A stretch of 64,000 nucleotides of DNA, taken from positions 620,001 through 684,000 of the forward strand of contig OZ244815.1 of NCBI GenBank assembly GCA_965220235.1. The letters run 5' to 3'. Position 1 is the stretch's first letter, and every line of letters starts with the position of its first letter. Origin of the DNA: Bin55 sp965220235 (GTDB taxonomy: Bacteria; Pseudomonadota; Gammaproteobacteria; Pseudomonadales; Azotimanducaceae). Shown here piece by piece: positions 33,335 to 42,215 of the stretch. The notes beneath the pieces were generated by a model. It saw nothing but the letters and a program-made list of their open reading frames with translations. It was not told the DNA's origin and ran no database searches. A program made the position numbers and the translations under genes.

Positions 33335-34546
33335 ATGGACTTCAATGACACCCCGGCCGAAGCGACTTTCAGACAGGAAGTACGCGAATGGTTGGAAGCT
33401 AATGCACCATCGTCAGAAGAGTTGCGTGGGCTAGACGAAATCGCACGATCGAAGCTTTGGCAGAAGCGTAAATACGACGCAGGTTGGGCATGCATTAGAT
33501 GGCCAACCGAGTACGGTGGGCGCGATGCAACCGCGATTGAAAACGTAATCTGGGGTCAGGAAGAGTCCAAATTCAGCGTTCCAGGTGGCGTATTTGGCAT
33601 TGGCCAAGGCATGGCAGCACCGACGCTCATGGCTTGGGCGACGGAAGACCAGAAGCGTGAACACTTGCCGAAGCTGGCGTCGGGTGAGAACATATGGTGC
33701 CAACTATTCAGTGAACCGGCAGGCGGTTCAGATTTGGCTGCGCTGCGTACCAAAGCTGAAAAGGACGGCGATGAATGGGTGATCAATGGTCAGAAGATTT
33801 GGACGTCGGGTGCCCACTACAGTGACTACGGCATCATCGTTTTACGAACTGACCCTGAAGTGCCGAAGCACCGCGGGTTGACTTACTTTTTCCTAGATAT
33901 GAAATCTCCTGGAATTGAAGTTAAACCCATCAAGCAGATTAGCGGGGGCGCGAATTTCAACGAGGTCTACTTTACAGACGTACGAGTGCCTGATGCTCAA
34001 CGACTCGGTGAAGTAGGGCAAGGATGGCAGGTCGCGTTAACGACCCTAATGAACGAGCGAGCGGCGATCGGTGGCGGCGGCGGTGGCGTTGGATTCAACC
34101 GAGTGTACCGTCTCGCACAACGAGTCACTATTGATGACAAACCTGCCATCGAGGATTCGAGTGTACGAGCGAAACTTGCGGATTGGTATTGTCAGGAAAC
34201 CGGGTTGAAATACACTGGATACCGTTCTCTCACCGCGTTGTCGCGGGGAGAAACGCCAGGTCCGGAGAATTCAATCGGTAAGTTAGTCGGCGCTTCCAAA
34301 ATGCAGGATATGGCGTCATTCGCGATGGATTTATGCGAATTGTCGGGTGCCGTGCAAGGCGAATTCGCTGAGGAATATGGCATGTACCCCGGGGCGTATA
34401 TGGGCGCGCCTGGCGGCCGTATCGCAGGTGGGTCGGACGAAATCATGTTGAACATTCTGGCGGAACGAGTACTCGGTATGCCTCAAGATGTCCGGCCAGA
34501 CAAAGGTATCCCATTCAGTCAGATTCCGACGGGCGCAAATAACTAA
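33335..34546 (+). CDS. Acyl-CoA dehydrogenase subunit B
   Basis: The 403-residue protein is the second member of the pair, with ENIWCQLFSEPAGGSDLAAL (FAD/substrate region), VINGQKIWTSGAHYSDYGI, and the C-terminal GGRIAGGSDEIMLNILAERVLGMP. It follows subunit A by 9 nt and precedes a Rho-independent terminator, so the two form an operon. The likely role is oxidation of a branched or ring-bearing acyl-CoA; the substrate is not determinable. Confidence 0.9.
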   Translation: MDFNDTPAEATFRQEVREWLEANAPSSEELRGLDEIARSKLWQKRKYDAGWACIRWPTEYGGRDATAIENVIWGQEESKFSVPGGVFGIGQGMAAPTLMAWATEDQKREHLPKLASGENIWCQLFSEPAGGSDLAALRTKAEKDGDEWVINGQKIWTSGAHYSDYGIIVLRTDPEVPKHRGLTYFFLDMKSPGIEVKPIKQISGGANFNEVYFTDVRVPDAQRLGEVGQGWQVALTTLMNERAAIGGGGGGVGFNRVYRLAQRVTIDDKPAIEDSSVRAKLADWYCQETGLKYTGYRSLTALSRGETPGPENSIGKLVGASKMQDMASFAMDLCELSGAVQGEFAEEYGMYPGAYMGAPGGRIAGGSDEIMLNILAERVLGMPQDVRPDKGIPFSQIPTGANN

Positions 34547-34625
34547 GCCCCTGTTCTAGTCGGCGGCGATCGCGTGCGTGTTGAATGTGCTTGGATCGTT
34601 GCAGAGTGACGAGTGATCATCTTTA

Positions 34626-34655
34626 ACGATCCGAGTGGATCGTCTGTTTTAGTTT
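34626..34655 (+). terminator. Rho-independent terminator after the acyl-CoA dehydrogenase pair
   Basis: A perfect 7-bp stem (ACGATCC at 34626-34632, GGATCGT at 34637-34643) with a four-base loop is followed by a T-rich stretch (CTGTTTTAGTTT). It lies 80 nt after subunit B in a 248-nt region with no other gene seen. Confidence 0.6.
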
Positions 34656-34794
34656 GACAGTAGTGTCGGCGATTATCGACTCGTAGCTGATCGGGTGCGC
34701 TTCACCGGATTTATCGCGAAGCGTTCAACGAGAGTGAACGAACATATCGTCAATTAAGTCGCACAAGTCCACTTTGCATGTGGTCGAGTGAGCA

Positions 34795-35157
34795 CTACGC
34801 CTCGCCGTCCACTTCGGACATTTCTGGTGGAAGTGACTCATCCCCGGCTACTTTGGCAGTATGTGAAGGTTCGACAGTAGCCGACGCATCCAGATCACGT
34901 TCGACGTCTCGGTATATATCCCTAATGCTGTTCATGTCGAGTTTCTCGATTCCTAGAGCAAACTGGATAAACACGAATAGCTGAGCACCGAGCGTACCGT
35001 GGTTGATTTTTGACCGCAGGTTGGTCGCCGTTTGGGCTACGCCCATCATCGCGAGACGTTGCGAGAGCCCGTTGTAGTCAATTCCTTTGAGCGCCATTTG
35101 AGACCGAAGAAGACGGTGAAGCGTTTCTCGCATTTCAGGTGAATCGAAGAATTTCAT
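34795..35157 (-). CDS. DUF6471-type protein, HTH-like
   Basis: The 120-residue protein has an N-terminal segment (about 10-65: LHRLLRSQMALKGIDYNGLSQRLAMMGVAQTATNLRSKINHGTLGA) matching the DUF6471 pattern, a helical domain with Cro/CI-like HTH spacing. The C-terminal 40 residues are acidic and low in structure. It is divergent from the SPFH/NfeD operon, whose promoter carries inverted repeats, so a regulatory role is possible but not shown. Confidence 0.7.
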   Translation of the reverse strand: MKFFDSPEMRETLHRLLRSQMALKGIDYNGLSQRLAMMGVAQTATNLRSKINHGTLGAQLFVFIQFALGIEKLDMNSIRDIYRDVERDLDASATVEPSHTAKVAGDESLPPEMSEVDGEA

Positions 35158-35199
35158 GCAATCATAAAGGTCACGAATGTGCGTATTCTATTTGTTTTG

Positions 35200-35247
35200 T
35201 TGTGAAAAACAAGTATATGTTTACTTTTATTCACAAATACATATAAT
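35200..35247 (+). promoter_or_regulatory. Promoter of the SPFH/NfeD operon with flanking inverted repeat
   Basis: A perfect -10 TATAAT at 35242-35247 is preceded 16 nt earlier by TTTACT (35220-35225), a fair -35. The inverted repeat TTGTGAA (35200-35206) and TTCACAA (35230-35236) flanks the -35 with half-sites 30 bp apart centre to centre. It lies between the divergent DUF6471 and SPFH genes. Confidence 0.45.
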
Positions 35248-35295
35248 TTAAGTTGTTTGTTCGTTGAACGTTTCATTTAAGGAAGGGTAAGGGAG

Positions 35296-36225
35296 ATGGA
35301 AGGTTATATCGTCGCAATCGTGTTGCTGCTACTCGCAGTCGTGGTGATCTTGCGGATTGTTCGAATCGTTCCTCAAGGCTATCACTGGACGGTTGAACGT
35401 TTCGGTAAATACACACGCACTGCAGAACCCGGTTTGAACATCGTGGTACCGATCGTTCAGCGCGTGGGAAGGAAGATCAATATGATGGAGCAGGTCCTCG
35501 ACATTCCGCCGCAGGACGTAATTTCAAGTGACAACGCATCGGTAAATACGGACGCGGTTTGCTTCTTCCAAGTCCTTGATGCTGCGAAAGCCGCTTATCA
35601 AGTCAACGATCTGGAAAACGCGACGCGCAACTTAGTCATGACCAACATTCGTGCTGTACTGGGTTCAATGGACCTGGACGAAATGTTGTCAAATCGGGAT
35701 CGTATTAATGCGCAGTTGCTTGCAAAAGTAGACGAAGCAACGGACCCATGGGGCGTCAAAATCACGCGTGTCGAGATCAAAGACGTCTCGCCTCCGACCG
35801 ATCTCGTGAACGCGATGGCGAAGCAGATGAAGGCCGAGCGTGAGAAACGTGCCTTGGTACTTGAGGCGGAGGGTGAGCGCGAAGCCGCGATTCAAGTGGC
35901 TGAAGGTCAGAAGCAATCCGAGATCCTAAAAGCGGAAGGTGAACTTGAAGCTGCACGACGTGAAGCAGAAGCCCGTGAGCGTCTCGCACAAGCTGAAGCA
36001 GAAGCTACGCGTATGGTGTCGGAGGCGATTGCGAGCGGAGAAGCGAACGCGATAAACTATTTCGTCGCTCAGAAATACGTTGAAGCTCTAGGTGATCTAG
36101 CTAAGAGCGACAACAATAAAGTGATGATGATCCCCTTAGAAGCAACTAGCATCATTGGTTCAATTGCCGGAATTACAGAACTAACGAAGGCAGTTGGCGG
36201 CGCGGTTGCACCGTCGAGAGCATAA
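35296..36225 (+). CDS. qmcA: SPFH-domain membrane protein (QmcA/stomatin type)
   Basis: The 309-residue protein has one N-terminal membrane segment (about 4-24) and then an SPFH/band-7 domain (VPQGYHWTVERFGKYTRTAEPGLN, continuing to EIKDVSPP). A long coiled coil follows (about 170-250, rich in A, E, R and Q). Such proteins form large ring assemblies in the membrane and organise lipid domains. The nfeD gene follows after 13 nt, the usual partner, supporting a membrane quality-control role. The start ATG is at 35296 with an upstream GGGAG. Confidence 0.93.
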   Translation: MEGYIVAIVLLLLAVVVILRIVRIVPQGYHWTVERFGKYTRTAEPGLNIVVPIVQRVGRKINMMEQVLDIPPQDVISSDNASVNTDAVCFFQVLDAAKAAYQVNDLENATRNLVMTNIRAVLGSMDLDEMLSNRDRINAQLLAKVDEATDPWGVKITRVEIKDVSPPTDLVNAMAKQMKAEREKRALVLEAEGEREAAIQVAEGQKQSEILKAEGELEAARREAEARERLAQAEAEATRMVSEAIASGEANAINYFVAQKYVEALGDLAKSDNNKVMMIPLEATSIIGSIAGITELTKAVGGAVAPSRA

Positions 36226-36238
36226 AAGGACTGAAATC

Positions 36239-36694
36239 ATGGAATGGATTGAAGGATCCAACTGGGTACCCGCCATCTGGCTAACGATTGCCATTGTGTT
36301 GTTTATCGCAGAAGTGTTGGGAGCCGCAGGATTCCTGGTCGGCGCTGCGGTTGCGGCATTGGCGTTGGCGGCGCTCACCTATTTTGTGTCGGATTTAGGC
36401 ATTGCGGCCCAAATCTTCGTCTATGCGGTCGTCGCGGTCATAGCGACGTTGGTCTACTTTAAGTTCTTCAGAGCGACCGAGCCGAGCAATAGGGATTCTC
36501 TGCCTAAACGAGCGCAAATGATGATCGGTCGTCGATTTACGCTCGGTGAAAAACTCGCCGCGGGTACAGAGATACGCGTCCAACTTGGGGACTCCATGTG
36601 GGTTGTTACTAGCACACGAGATATCGAGTTAGGTGCGGAAGTCGAAGTCGTCGACTGTGATACGATGCGGTTGCAGGTAGCAACCGTGGATTAA
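36239..36694 (+). CDS. NfeD-family membrane protein
   Basis: The 151-residue protein has about three membrane segments and a C-terminal soluble OB-like domain (MMIGRRFTLGEKLAAGTEIRVQLGDSMWVV), the short, protease-free NfeD form. It is encoded 13 nt after an SPFH gene, the typical arrangement (compare qmcA-ybbJ in Escherichia coli). AAGGA lies 10 nt ahead of the ATG at 36239; the earlier ATG at 36194 would overlap the SPFH gene. Confidence 0.85.
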   Translation: MEWIEGSNWVPAIWLTIAIVLFIAEVLGAAGFLVGAAVAALALAALTYFVSDLGIAAQIFVYAVVAVIATLVYFKFFRATEPSNRDSLPKRAQMMIGRRFTLGEKLAAGTEIRVQLGDSMWVVTSTRDIELGAEVEVVDCDTMRLQVATVD

Positions 36695-36702
36695 CGATGT
36701 AG

Positions 36703-36731
36703 ATTGAAAACGAATCGTTTTAACCTCATAT
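36703..36731 (+). promoter_or_regulatory. Heat-shock (sigma-32) promoter of clpB
   Basis: ATTGAAA at 36703-36709 matches six of seven positions of the CTTGAAA -35, and CCTCATAT at 36724-36731 matches seven of eight positions of the CCCCATNT -10. The spacer is 14 bp, the usual length. It is 57 nt upstream of the clpB ATG. The spacer contains the inverted repeat AAAACGA-A-TCGTTTT. Confidence 0.7.
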
Positions 36732-36788
36732 AGAAGCTGGGAGCTTGGACTGATTGCGCCAAGTGACACTTTCACGATGAGGTAAGAA

Positions 36789-39380
36789 ATGGACTTTGAC
36801 CGGCTAACTTCGCAGTTTCGTACGGCGATTGAACGTGCCCATGAACTCGTCGTCCAAAAGAACCAGCAGTTCATTGAGCCGCAACACGTTTTGTTGGCGC
36901 AGATAGACGAGGATAAGAGTGGCATAGCGGGGCTTTTGTCGCGTGCTGGTGGAGACGTTGGTCAAATCAAGTCTGAGCTGACTCGAATGGTGGATGAATT
37001 CGCTTCTGTTCAAGGTTCGGTCACCGTCACGCCTAGCCGCGACCTGAGTCGCGTTCTTTCGAATGTGGGTCAGCTCGCGAAGAGTCGAAACGACACCTAT
37101 ATCGCAAACGAACTCTTCATTCCGGCGGTTTTCCAAGCGGGTGGCGCTACCGCCCGGATGCTTGAAGCCGCCGGAGTCCAACGCGGTCAAGTCGATGAGG
37201 CTATCGCGACAATGCGGCAAGGTGCAAGCGTAGATTCGGCAAACGCTGAGGAGCTGCGCGATGCGTTGACCCAATACACCATCGATTTCACCGAGCTTGC
37301 TCGAACAGGCAAGCTCGATCCGGTCATTGGCCGAGACGACGAAATCCGCCGGACGATTCAGGTTCTACAACGTCGAACGAAGAACAATCCTGTGTTGATC
37401 GGTGAGCCAGGCGTCGGAAAGACAGCCGTCGTTGAAGGACTCGCTCAACGTATAGTGCGTGGCGAAGTGCCGGAAGGCATGAAGAACAAACGTCTACTCG
37501 CACTCGACCTCGCGTTAATGGTTGCGGGTGCGAAGTTTCGCGGCGAATTTGAGGAGCGCATGAAGGCGTTACTTCAGGATCTTCAGAAACAAGACGGTCA
37601 AGTGATTCTGTTCATCGACGAGCTGCATACCTTAGTCGGCGCTGGCAATGCAGAAGGCAGCATGGATGCCGGCAACATGCTCAAGCCCGCATTAGCACGC
37701 GGAGATCTACGATGCGTTGGTGCAACTACGCTTGACGAATATCGCGAACGTATAGAAAAAGACGCGGCTCTGGAGCGCAGATTCCAGATCATCCAACTCG
37801 ATGAACCTTCGGTTGAGGCGACTATTGCGATTTTGCGGGGCTTGAAAGAGCGGTATGAGGTGCACCATGGAGTGCAAATTACCGACCCGGCCCTCATTGC
37901 AGCGGCTTCACTGTCACATCGTTATGTCTCGGATCGGTTCCTTCCGGACAAAGCGATTGACCTCGTTGATGAAGCCGCGAGCCGGATCCGTATGGAGTTA
38001 GATTCGAAACCTGAGGTCATGGACAAACTGGAGCGTCGATTGATCCAGCTGAAAATGGAGCGAGAAGCACTCAAGAAAGAAACCGACGATGCCTCAAAAG
38101 AACGACTGCGTGATCTTGAACTAACGATCGAAGAGCTCGAACGTGAGTATGCAGATCTCGAAGAAGCACTTCGACACGAAAAAGCAAGCGTTGTCGACGT
38201 GCAGCAAGTTAAGGAGCGACTCGAGGAAGCACGGCTTGAATATGAACATGCAGAACGTGAAGGCGACCTCGAAAAGATGTCCGAACTTCGATACGGCGTC
38301 ATTCCCGAGCTTGAACAACGAATTGAGTCAGATAACGGTCAGGAGGATGTTCAGCTCACCCTATTGCGAAATAAAGTGACGGAAGATGAGATTGCCAACG
38401 TGGTTTCCGCGCGAACTGGAATTCCGATTTCTCGCATGCTCCAAGGGGAACGCGACAAGCTACTACAGATGGAGGAAGCGCTCCATAAACGAGTGGTCGG
38501 TCAAGATACAGCCGTTCAAGTTGTTTCGGATGCAATCCGCCGAAATCGTGCAGGACTGTCAGACGAAACCAAACCAAACGGGTCGTTCTTATTCCTTGGA
38601 CCATCGGGGGTAGGAAAAACCGAGCTATGTAAAGCGCTTGCAGAGTTTTTATTCGATACCGAGTCGGCACTGATTCGAGTGGACATGTCCGAGTTTATGG
38701 AGAAACACTCGGTATCACGTCTGATCGGAGCGCCACCAGGTTATGTTGGGTATGAAGAGGGTGGTTACCTCACCGAATTGGTGCGTCGAAAGCCGTACTC
38801 CGTTGTGCTGTTGGATGAGATCGAAAAAGCACATCAAGACGTATTCAATATCCTATTGCAGGTACTTGACGACGGTCGTTTAACGGACGGTCACGGTCGA
38901 ACCGTCGATTTTCGTAATACCGTGATCGTAATGACGTCGAATCTTGGTTCCGATGCGATCCGGGAACACAGTAATACGTCTTACGACAACATCAAATCGA
39001 TGGTTCAGGAGAAGGTCAAAGAACAGTTCCGACCGGAATTCATCAATCGGATTGACGAAATGGTTGTGTTTGATCTACTTCAAAGCGATCAGCTTGTTGA
39101 GATCGCACGAATTCAAGTAGCCTTAGTTTCGAGCCGTCTTGAAAACCAAGGCATTGAACTCTACGTCTCGGACGAAACGTTAGTCAGGCTCGCATCCGCT
39201 GCGTTTGATCCAGTGTATGGCGCGAGACCCATCAAGCGTACGATCCAGAATGAACTGGAAAATCCGCTCGCTCGGGCATTACTGAATGGCGAGATTAGCG
39301 CAGATTCAACTCCGAAAATCGATGCGGAAGATTTCATATATCGAGAGACTTCAGGCGAAGCAGATACGATCGAAGCCTGA
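36789..39380 (+). CDS. clpB: ATP-dependent disaggregase ClpB
   Basis: ClpB, with DnaK, extracts proteins from aggregates after heat shock. The 863-residue protein is full length. The N-domain covers about 1-140, the first AAA+ has Walker A GEPGVGKT at 205-212, the coiled-coil middle domain is around 400-530 and is characteristic of ClpB rather than ClpA, and the second Walker A is GPSGVGKT at 604-611. GAGGTAAG precedes the ATG. A sigma-32 promoter lies upstream. A weak hairpin (39406-39419) follows before the convergent cupin-like gene. Confidence 0.97.
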   Translation: MDFDRLTSQFRTAIERAHELVVQKNQQFIEPQHVLLAQIDEDKSGIAGLLSRAGGDVGQIKSELTRMVDEFASVQGSVTVTPSRDLSRVLSNVGQLAKSRNDTYIANELFIPAVFQAGGATARMLEAAGVQRGQVDEAIATMRQGASVDSANAEELRDALTQYTIDFTELARTGKLDPVIGRDDEIRRTIQVLQRRTKNNPVLIGEPGVGKTAVVEGLAQRIVRGEVPEGMKNKRLLALDLALMVAGAKFRGEFEERMKALLQDLQKQDGQVILFIDELHTLVGAGNAEGSMDAGNMLKPALARGDLRCVGATTLDEYRERIEKDAALERRFQIIQLDEPSVEATIAILRGLKERYEVHHGVQITDPALIAAASLSHRYVSDRFLPDKAIDLVDEAASRIRMELDSKPEVMDKLERRLIQLKMEREALKKETDDASKERLRDLELTIEELEREYADLEEALRHEKASVVDVQQVKERLEEARLEYEHAEREGDLEKMSELRYGVIPELEQRIESDNGQEDVQLTLLRNKVTEDEIANVVSARTGIPISRMLQGERDKLLQMEEALHKRVVGQDTAVQVVSDAIRRNRAGLSDETKPNGSFLFLGPSGVGKTELCKALAEFLFDTESALIRVDMSEFMEKHSVSRLIGAPPGYVGYEEGGYLTELVRRKPYSVVLLDEIEKAHQDVFNILLQVLDDGRLTDGHGRTVDFRNTVIVMTSNLGSDAIREHSNTSYDNIKSMVQEKVKEQFRPEFINRIDEMVVFDLLQSDQLVEIARIQVALVSSRLENQGIELYVSDETLVRLASAAFDPVYGARPIKRTIQNELENPLARALLNGEISADSTPKIDAEDFIYRETSGEADTIEA

Positions 39381-39422
39381 TCGCCAAACCTCGATCAGCC
39401 GGGCGTCGGTCGAGACCGAAGG

Positions 39423-39986
39423 CTAGTTAAAAGTCTGCTTAGTCCCGAAACGTACGGTATGGCAATTGCTTGAGGTATCGCCGGTGTCCGGTTCGTGAAC
39501 TCCGCTGTCTTCGTTCCAGTAGCCCCAGCGTACCGAATTTTTCGACTTGGGCGGTACCAGTACGAGCGTCCAGACCCCTCTCTCCGGAACATCGGATATT
39601 GCGTGATAGCGATTTTTGCCTGTGAATAGATTGCAATACCGCACATGAACTTCCTTTCGCCCTGTGTTGCTTGATAGGTCTAGGACCTTTTGCGTGTAGT
39701 GGCCGGATAGTACGATGGATAAGAACCAGTGCCACGGGTGATTGTGCAACCAACGATAGGGGTCTTTGAGTTGGATGCGGTGTAAATAGAGTTCGAAGCG
39801 TCGACCGGACCCGTCACCAATCAGGTAGTAACGCGTGAGATATGGTCTTCCGTCTAGGTAGATTTGTTTACCGCTCAATCTCTTTAATAAGCGATCGATC
39901 CAACGAACGGGTTGCGGTTCAGCGGGGCGTTCAAACGTTGCGTCAGACAATGATTCACCTGGCTGTGTTGGATGCTCAGCTGTCAA
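39423..39986 (-). CDS. Hypothetical cupin-like protein
   Basis: I do not recognise a named family for this 187-residue protein. The central segment, LHNHPWHWFLSIVLSGHYTQKV (about 80-101), has paired His and Trp residues and a strand pattern of cupin type; a second strand set (GVWTLVLVPPKSKNSVRWGYW) follows. The likely start is TTG at 39986; no Met lies near the expected N-terminus. It is convergent with clpB and about 58 nt downstream of the ThuA gene on the same strand. Confidence 0.6.
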   Translation of the reverse strand: MTAEHPTQPGESLSDATFERPAEPQPVRWIDRLLKRLSGKQIYLDGRPYLTRYYLIGDGSGRRFELYLHRIQLKDPYRWLHNHPWHWFLSIVLSGHYTQKVLDLSSNTGRKEVHVRYCNLFTGKNRYHAISDVPERGVWTLVLVPPKSKNSVRWGYWNEDSGVHEPDTGDTSSNCHTVRFGTKQTFN

Positions 39987-40044
39987 ATTTAGTACCGCCT
40001 ATGACAAGTTGTGACGCAAGATAGACTGATTAGGCTGCGTTTGA

Positions 40045-40695
40045 CTACTGGGTTGCCCAGACCGCGCCGCGCCGCATGATTTCTTTCGCTTCTGGCACGT
40101 CGAAGTCGCTGGCGACGTGACCTAACGCACTATAGAACACGCGACCTGCGCCATAACGTTTCTTCCAACATACCGGCATTTCGACGCCTTTCACCCAATC
40201 GATATTCCAGTGATCGCCGCTGAACGTCGTCGTCGCGAGTACCTCGTTAGAGGGATCGATGTGCATGAAATACTGTTCCGAGTGCATGGCGAAATCATCG
40301 AGTCCTTTGACGATCGGGTCATCGCTCTTTATGTTCACGGTATAGTCGATGACGCCGCCTGGGTGACAGATGAATTGGCCACCGACCATGAACTGGTATT
40401 CGACGTTATTTCGAAATGAATCTCCCATACCACCATGCCAGCCTGCACATCCAATACCCGCGCGAACGGCAGCAAGTAGACCGCGTTCCTGCTCAGGTTT
40501 TATCTGTGACATCGTCCACACGGGGACGATAAGGTCTTGTTCGCTAAGAAACTCCTCGTCCTCAAGACGATCGAGAGAGTCTTCGACCTGCACTTCGTAG
40601 CCTTCATCGCTTAACAAACCAGCGCATATGTCGGCAGTTTGTTCAGGTTCGTGTCCGAGCCATCCGCCCCATGTGATAAATGCTTTTTTTGCCAT
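40045..40695 (-). CDS. ThuA-domain protein
   Basis: The 216-residue protein matches ThuA-like (trehalose utilisation) proteins, a glutamine-amidotransferase-like fold with unknown activity. Visible marks are KAFITWGGWLGHEPEQTADI at the N-terminus, AGWHGGMGDSFRNNVEYQFMVGGQFICHPGG in the centre and CWKKRYGAGRVFYSALGHVASDF near the end. It lies 24 nt after a Gfo/Idh/MocA gene, a frequent pairing in sugar catabolism. The substrate is not determinable. Confidence 0.88.
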   Translation of the reverse strand: MAKKAFITWGGWLGHEPEQTADICAGLLSDEGYEVQVEDSLDRLEDEEFLSEQDLIVPVWTMSQIKPEQERGLLAAVRAGIGCAGWHGGMGDSFRNNVEYQFMVGGQFICHPGGVIDYTVNIKSDDPIVKGLDDFAMHSEQYFMHIDPSNEVLATTTFSGDHWNIDWVKGVEMPVCWKKRYGAGRVFYSALGHVASDFDVPEAKEIMRRGAVWATQ

Positions 40696-40719
40696 TTACT
40701 TGATTCCTAAAAAAGTAGA

Positions 40720-41823
40720 TTAGTCGAGCTCAGAGTCTGCCAAACCAACTGGTAGTGCAGCTGGTCGATCTGGTCTCGACTTTAATTTGATGTGTTGTCC
40801 TGTCCGACTCGACTCTCCAAACGCGTCCATGACTTCGAGAACATGGAAAGCTAAATCACCGCTCGCGCGATGTTCTCGTCCTGTTCGAATTCCCATGCAC
40901 ATATCCGCCAAGCCAATGCTACGACTGTTTTCGATATTAGGATGGGTTAGCTCTTGCTCCTCCCACTCCCGACCAGCTCCGTTCATCGCGACGTGACCGC
41001 CAAATCCATTAGGATCGGGACACGTGATCGATCGATCCGTGCCATGTATTTCAATGTTGCGATTGCTGTGACGCCAAACGTCAAAGCTCATTACGACGGT
41101 CACGACCGCGCCGTTGTGAAATTCGAGGACGCCGCTTGCGTGTGTGTCGACTTCGACATCGATGATTTCACCATGCTTAGGCTTGGAAGTAATCGTACGT
41201 TGTTCGAAACCGCGACTAGTGATCGCGGTAACGCACTTCACAGAACCTAACGCATTAACGAGCGCGGTGATGTAGTAGGGACCCATGTCGAACAAAGGAC
41301 CACCACCCGGCTTGTAGTAGAACTCAGGTGCGGGATGCCATGTTTCAACCCCGTGGCTCATCATGAAGGCAGTCCCTGCTAGTGGACGACCGATAGCGCC
41401 TTCGTCGATTAAGTTTCTGACTGTCTGGTGACCACCGCCTAGAAATGTATCAGGAGCGCAGCCTAATCTCAGACCGAGGTCTTTTGCCAATTGCAAGACT
41501 CGCTCCCCCTCTTTGACGTCCAAACCGAACGGCTTCTCGCAGAAGGCGTGCTTACCACTTTCGAGTGCTGCAAGATTGACTTCGCCATGTGCGGCCGGGA
41601 TGGTCAGGTTGAGTACGACCTCAATGTCGTCACGCGCGAGTAGCTCGTCGGGTGACACATCAACGAGACCAAATTTCTCAGCCGTACGTTTTGAAGCTTC
41701 GGGCACGATGTCTGCGCACGCAACGAAATCAAGTATGGGAAATCGCTCGCTGATGCTGAGATAAGCGTTACTGATTACTCCGCATCCAATAAGTCCGATG
41801 CGTACAGGTGTTTCGTTAGTCAT
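40720..41823 (-). CDS. Gfo/Idh/MocA-family oxidoreductase
   Basis: The 367-residue protein has the usual GCGVIS nucleotide loop (IGLIGCGVISNAYLS), the catalytic-region HAFCEKPFG, and the substrate-domain motif GGGPLFDMGPYYITALVNALG. Such enzymes act with NAD(P) on sugars, inositols or amino sugars. It is followed by a ThuA gene 24 nt downstream, suggesting a joint sugar pathway. Unlike the copy at 27939, its cofactor motifs are canonical. Confidence 0.92.
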   Translation of the reverse strand: MTNETPVRIGLIGCGVISNAYLSISERFPILDFVACADIVPEASKRTAEKFGLVDVSPDELLARDDIEVVLNLTIPAAHGEVNLAALESGKHAFCEKPFGLDVKEGERVLQLAKDLGLRLGCAPDTFLGGGHQTVRNLIDEGAIGRPLAGTAFMMSHGVETWHPAPEFYYKPGGGPLFDMGPYYITALVNALGSVKCVTAITSRGFEQRTITSKPKHGEIIDVEVDTHASGVLEFHNGAVVTVVMSFDVWRHSNRNIEIHGTDRSITCPDPNGFGGHVAMNGAGREWEEQELTHPNIENSRSIGLADMCMGIRTGREHRASGDLAFHVLEVMDAFGESSRTGQHIKLKSRPDRPAALPVGLADSELD

Positions 41824-41851
41824 AGAGCGCTAGCATGATTCCGTCATAAGA

Positions 41852-42142
41852 TCAATCGTGGCTGTGGGATTGGTGTTCTAGCAGTTCTACACGGTCGTAG
41901 ATTGCCATGACATTCTCAAATCTAATCACCAACGAGTGACTGAGATTCTGAGCGTAATCGTGCAGATGATATTTGAACCTTGTTTGCGGTTCGCCGTTCA
42001 AGAACGCGTCATAGTCACGGGTTAGTTCACGAACATCGCTCTTTATCTCGGTACTCCAGGTAGCGCGAAATGGACCGAGCACAGAACCTCCAGCTAATGC
42101 GATCGTGATTTCGTGGTTAGTTAGCATCCGCGGTTTACTCAT
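41852..42142 (-). CDS. Hypothetical small protein
   Basis: I do not recognise this 96-residue protein. It has two parts: an N-terminal MLTNHEITIALAGGSVLGPF strand-rich segment and a helical region with LTRDYDAFLNG and LHDYAQNLSHSL. The ATG at 42142 is chosen because GAGGA lies 7 nt upstream; a TTG at 42160 opens the same frame. It precedes the Gfo/Idh/MocA gene by 28 nt on the same strand. Confidence 0.6.
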   Translation of the reverse strand: MSKPRMLTNHEITIALAGGSVLGPFRATWSTEIKSDVRELTRDYDAFLNGEPQTRFKYHLHDYAQNLSHSLVIRFENVMAIYDRVELLEHQSHSHD

Positions 42143-42215
42143 TCTTGAATCCTCGCGCAAAATCTCGTCTAGGAAGCCAATGCTATGATTTTGCGGAAAT
42201 CACGGAGATTTAACG

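Noticed and set aside
39406..39419. Terminator between clpB and the cupin-like gene
   Set aside because: TCGGTCGAGACCGA gives only a 5-bp stem with a four-base loop and no T-run on either strand.
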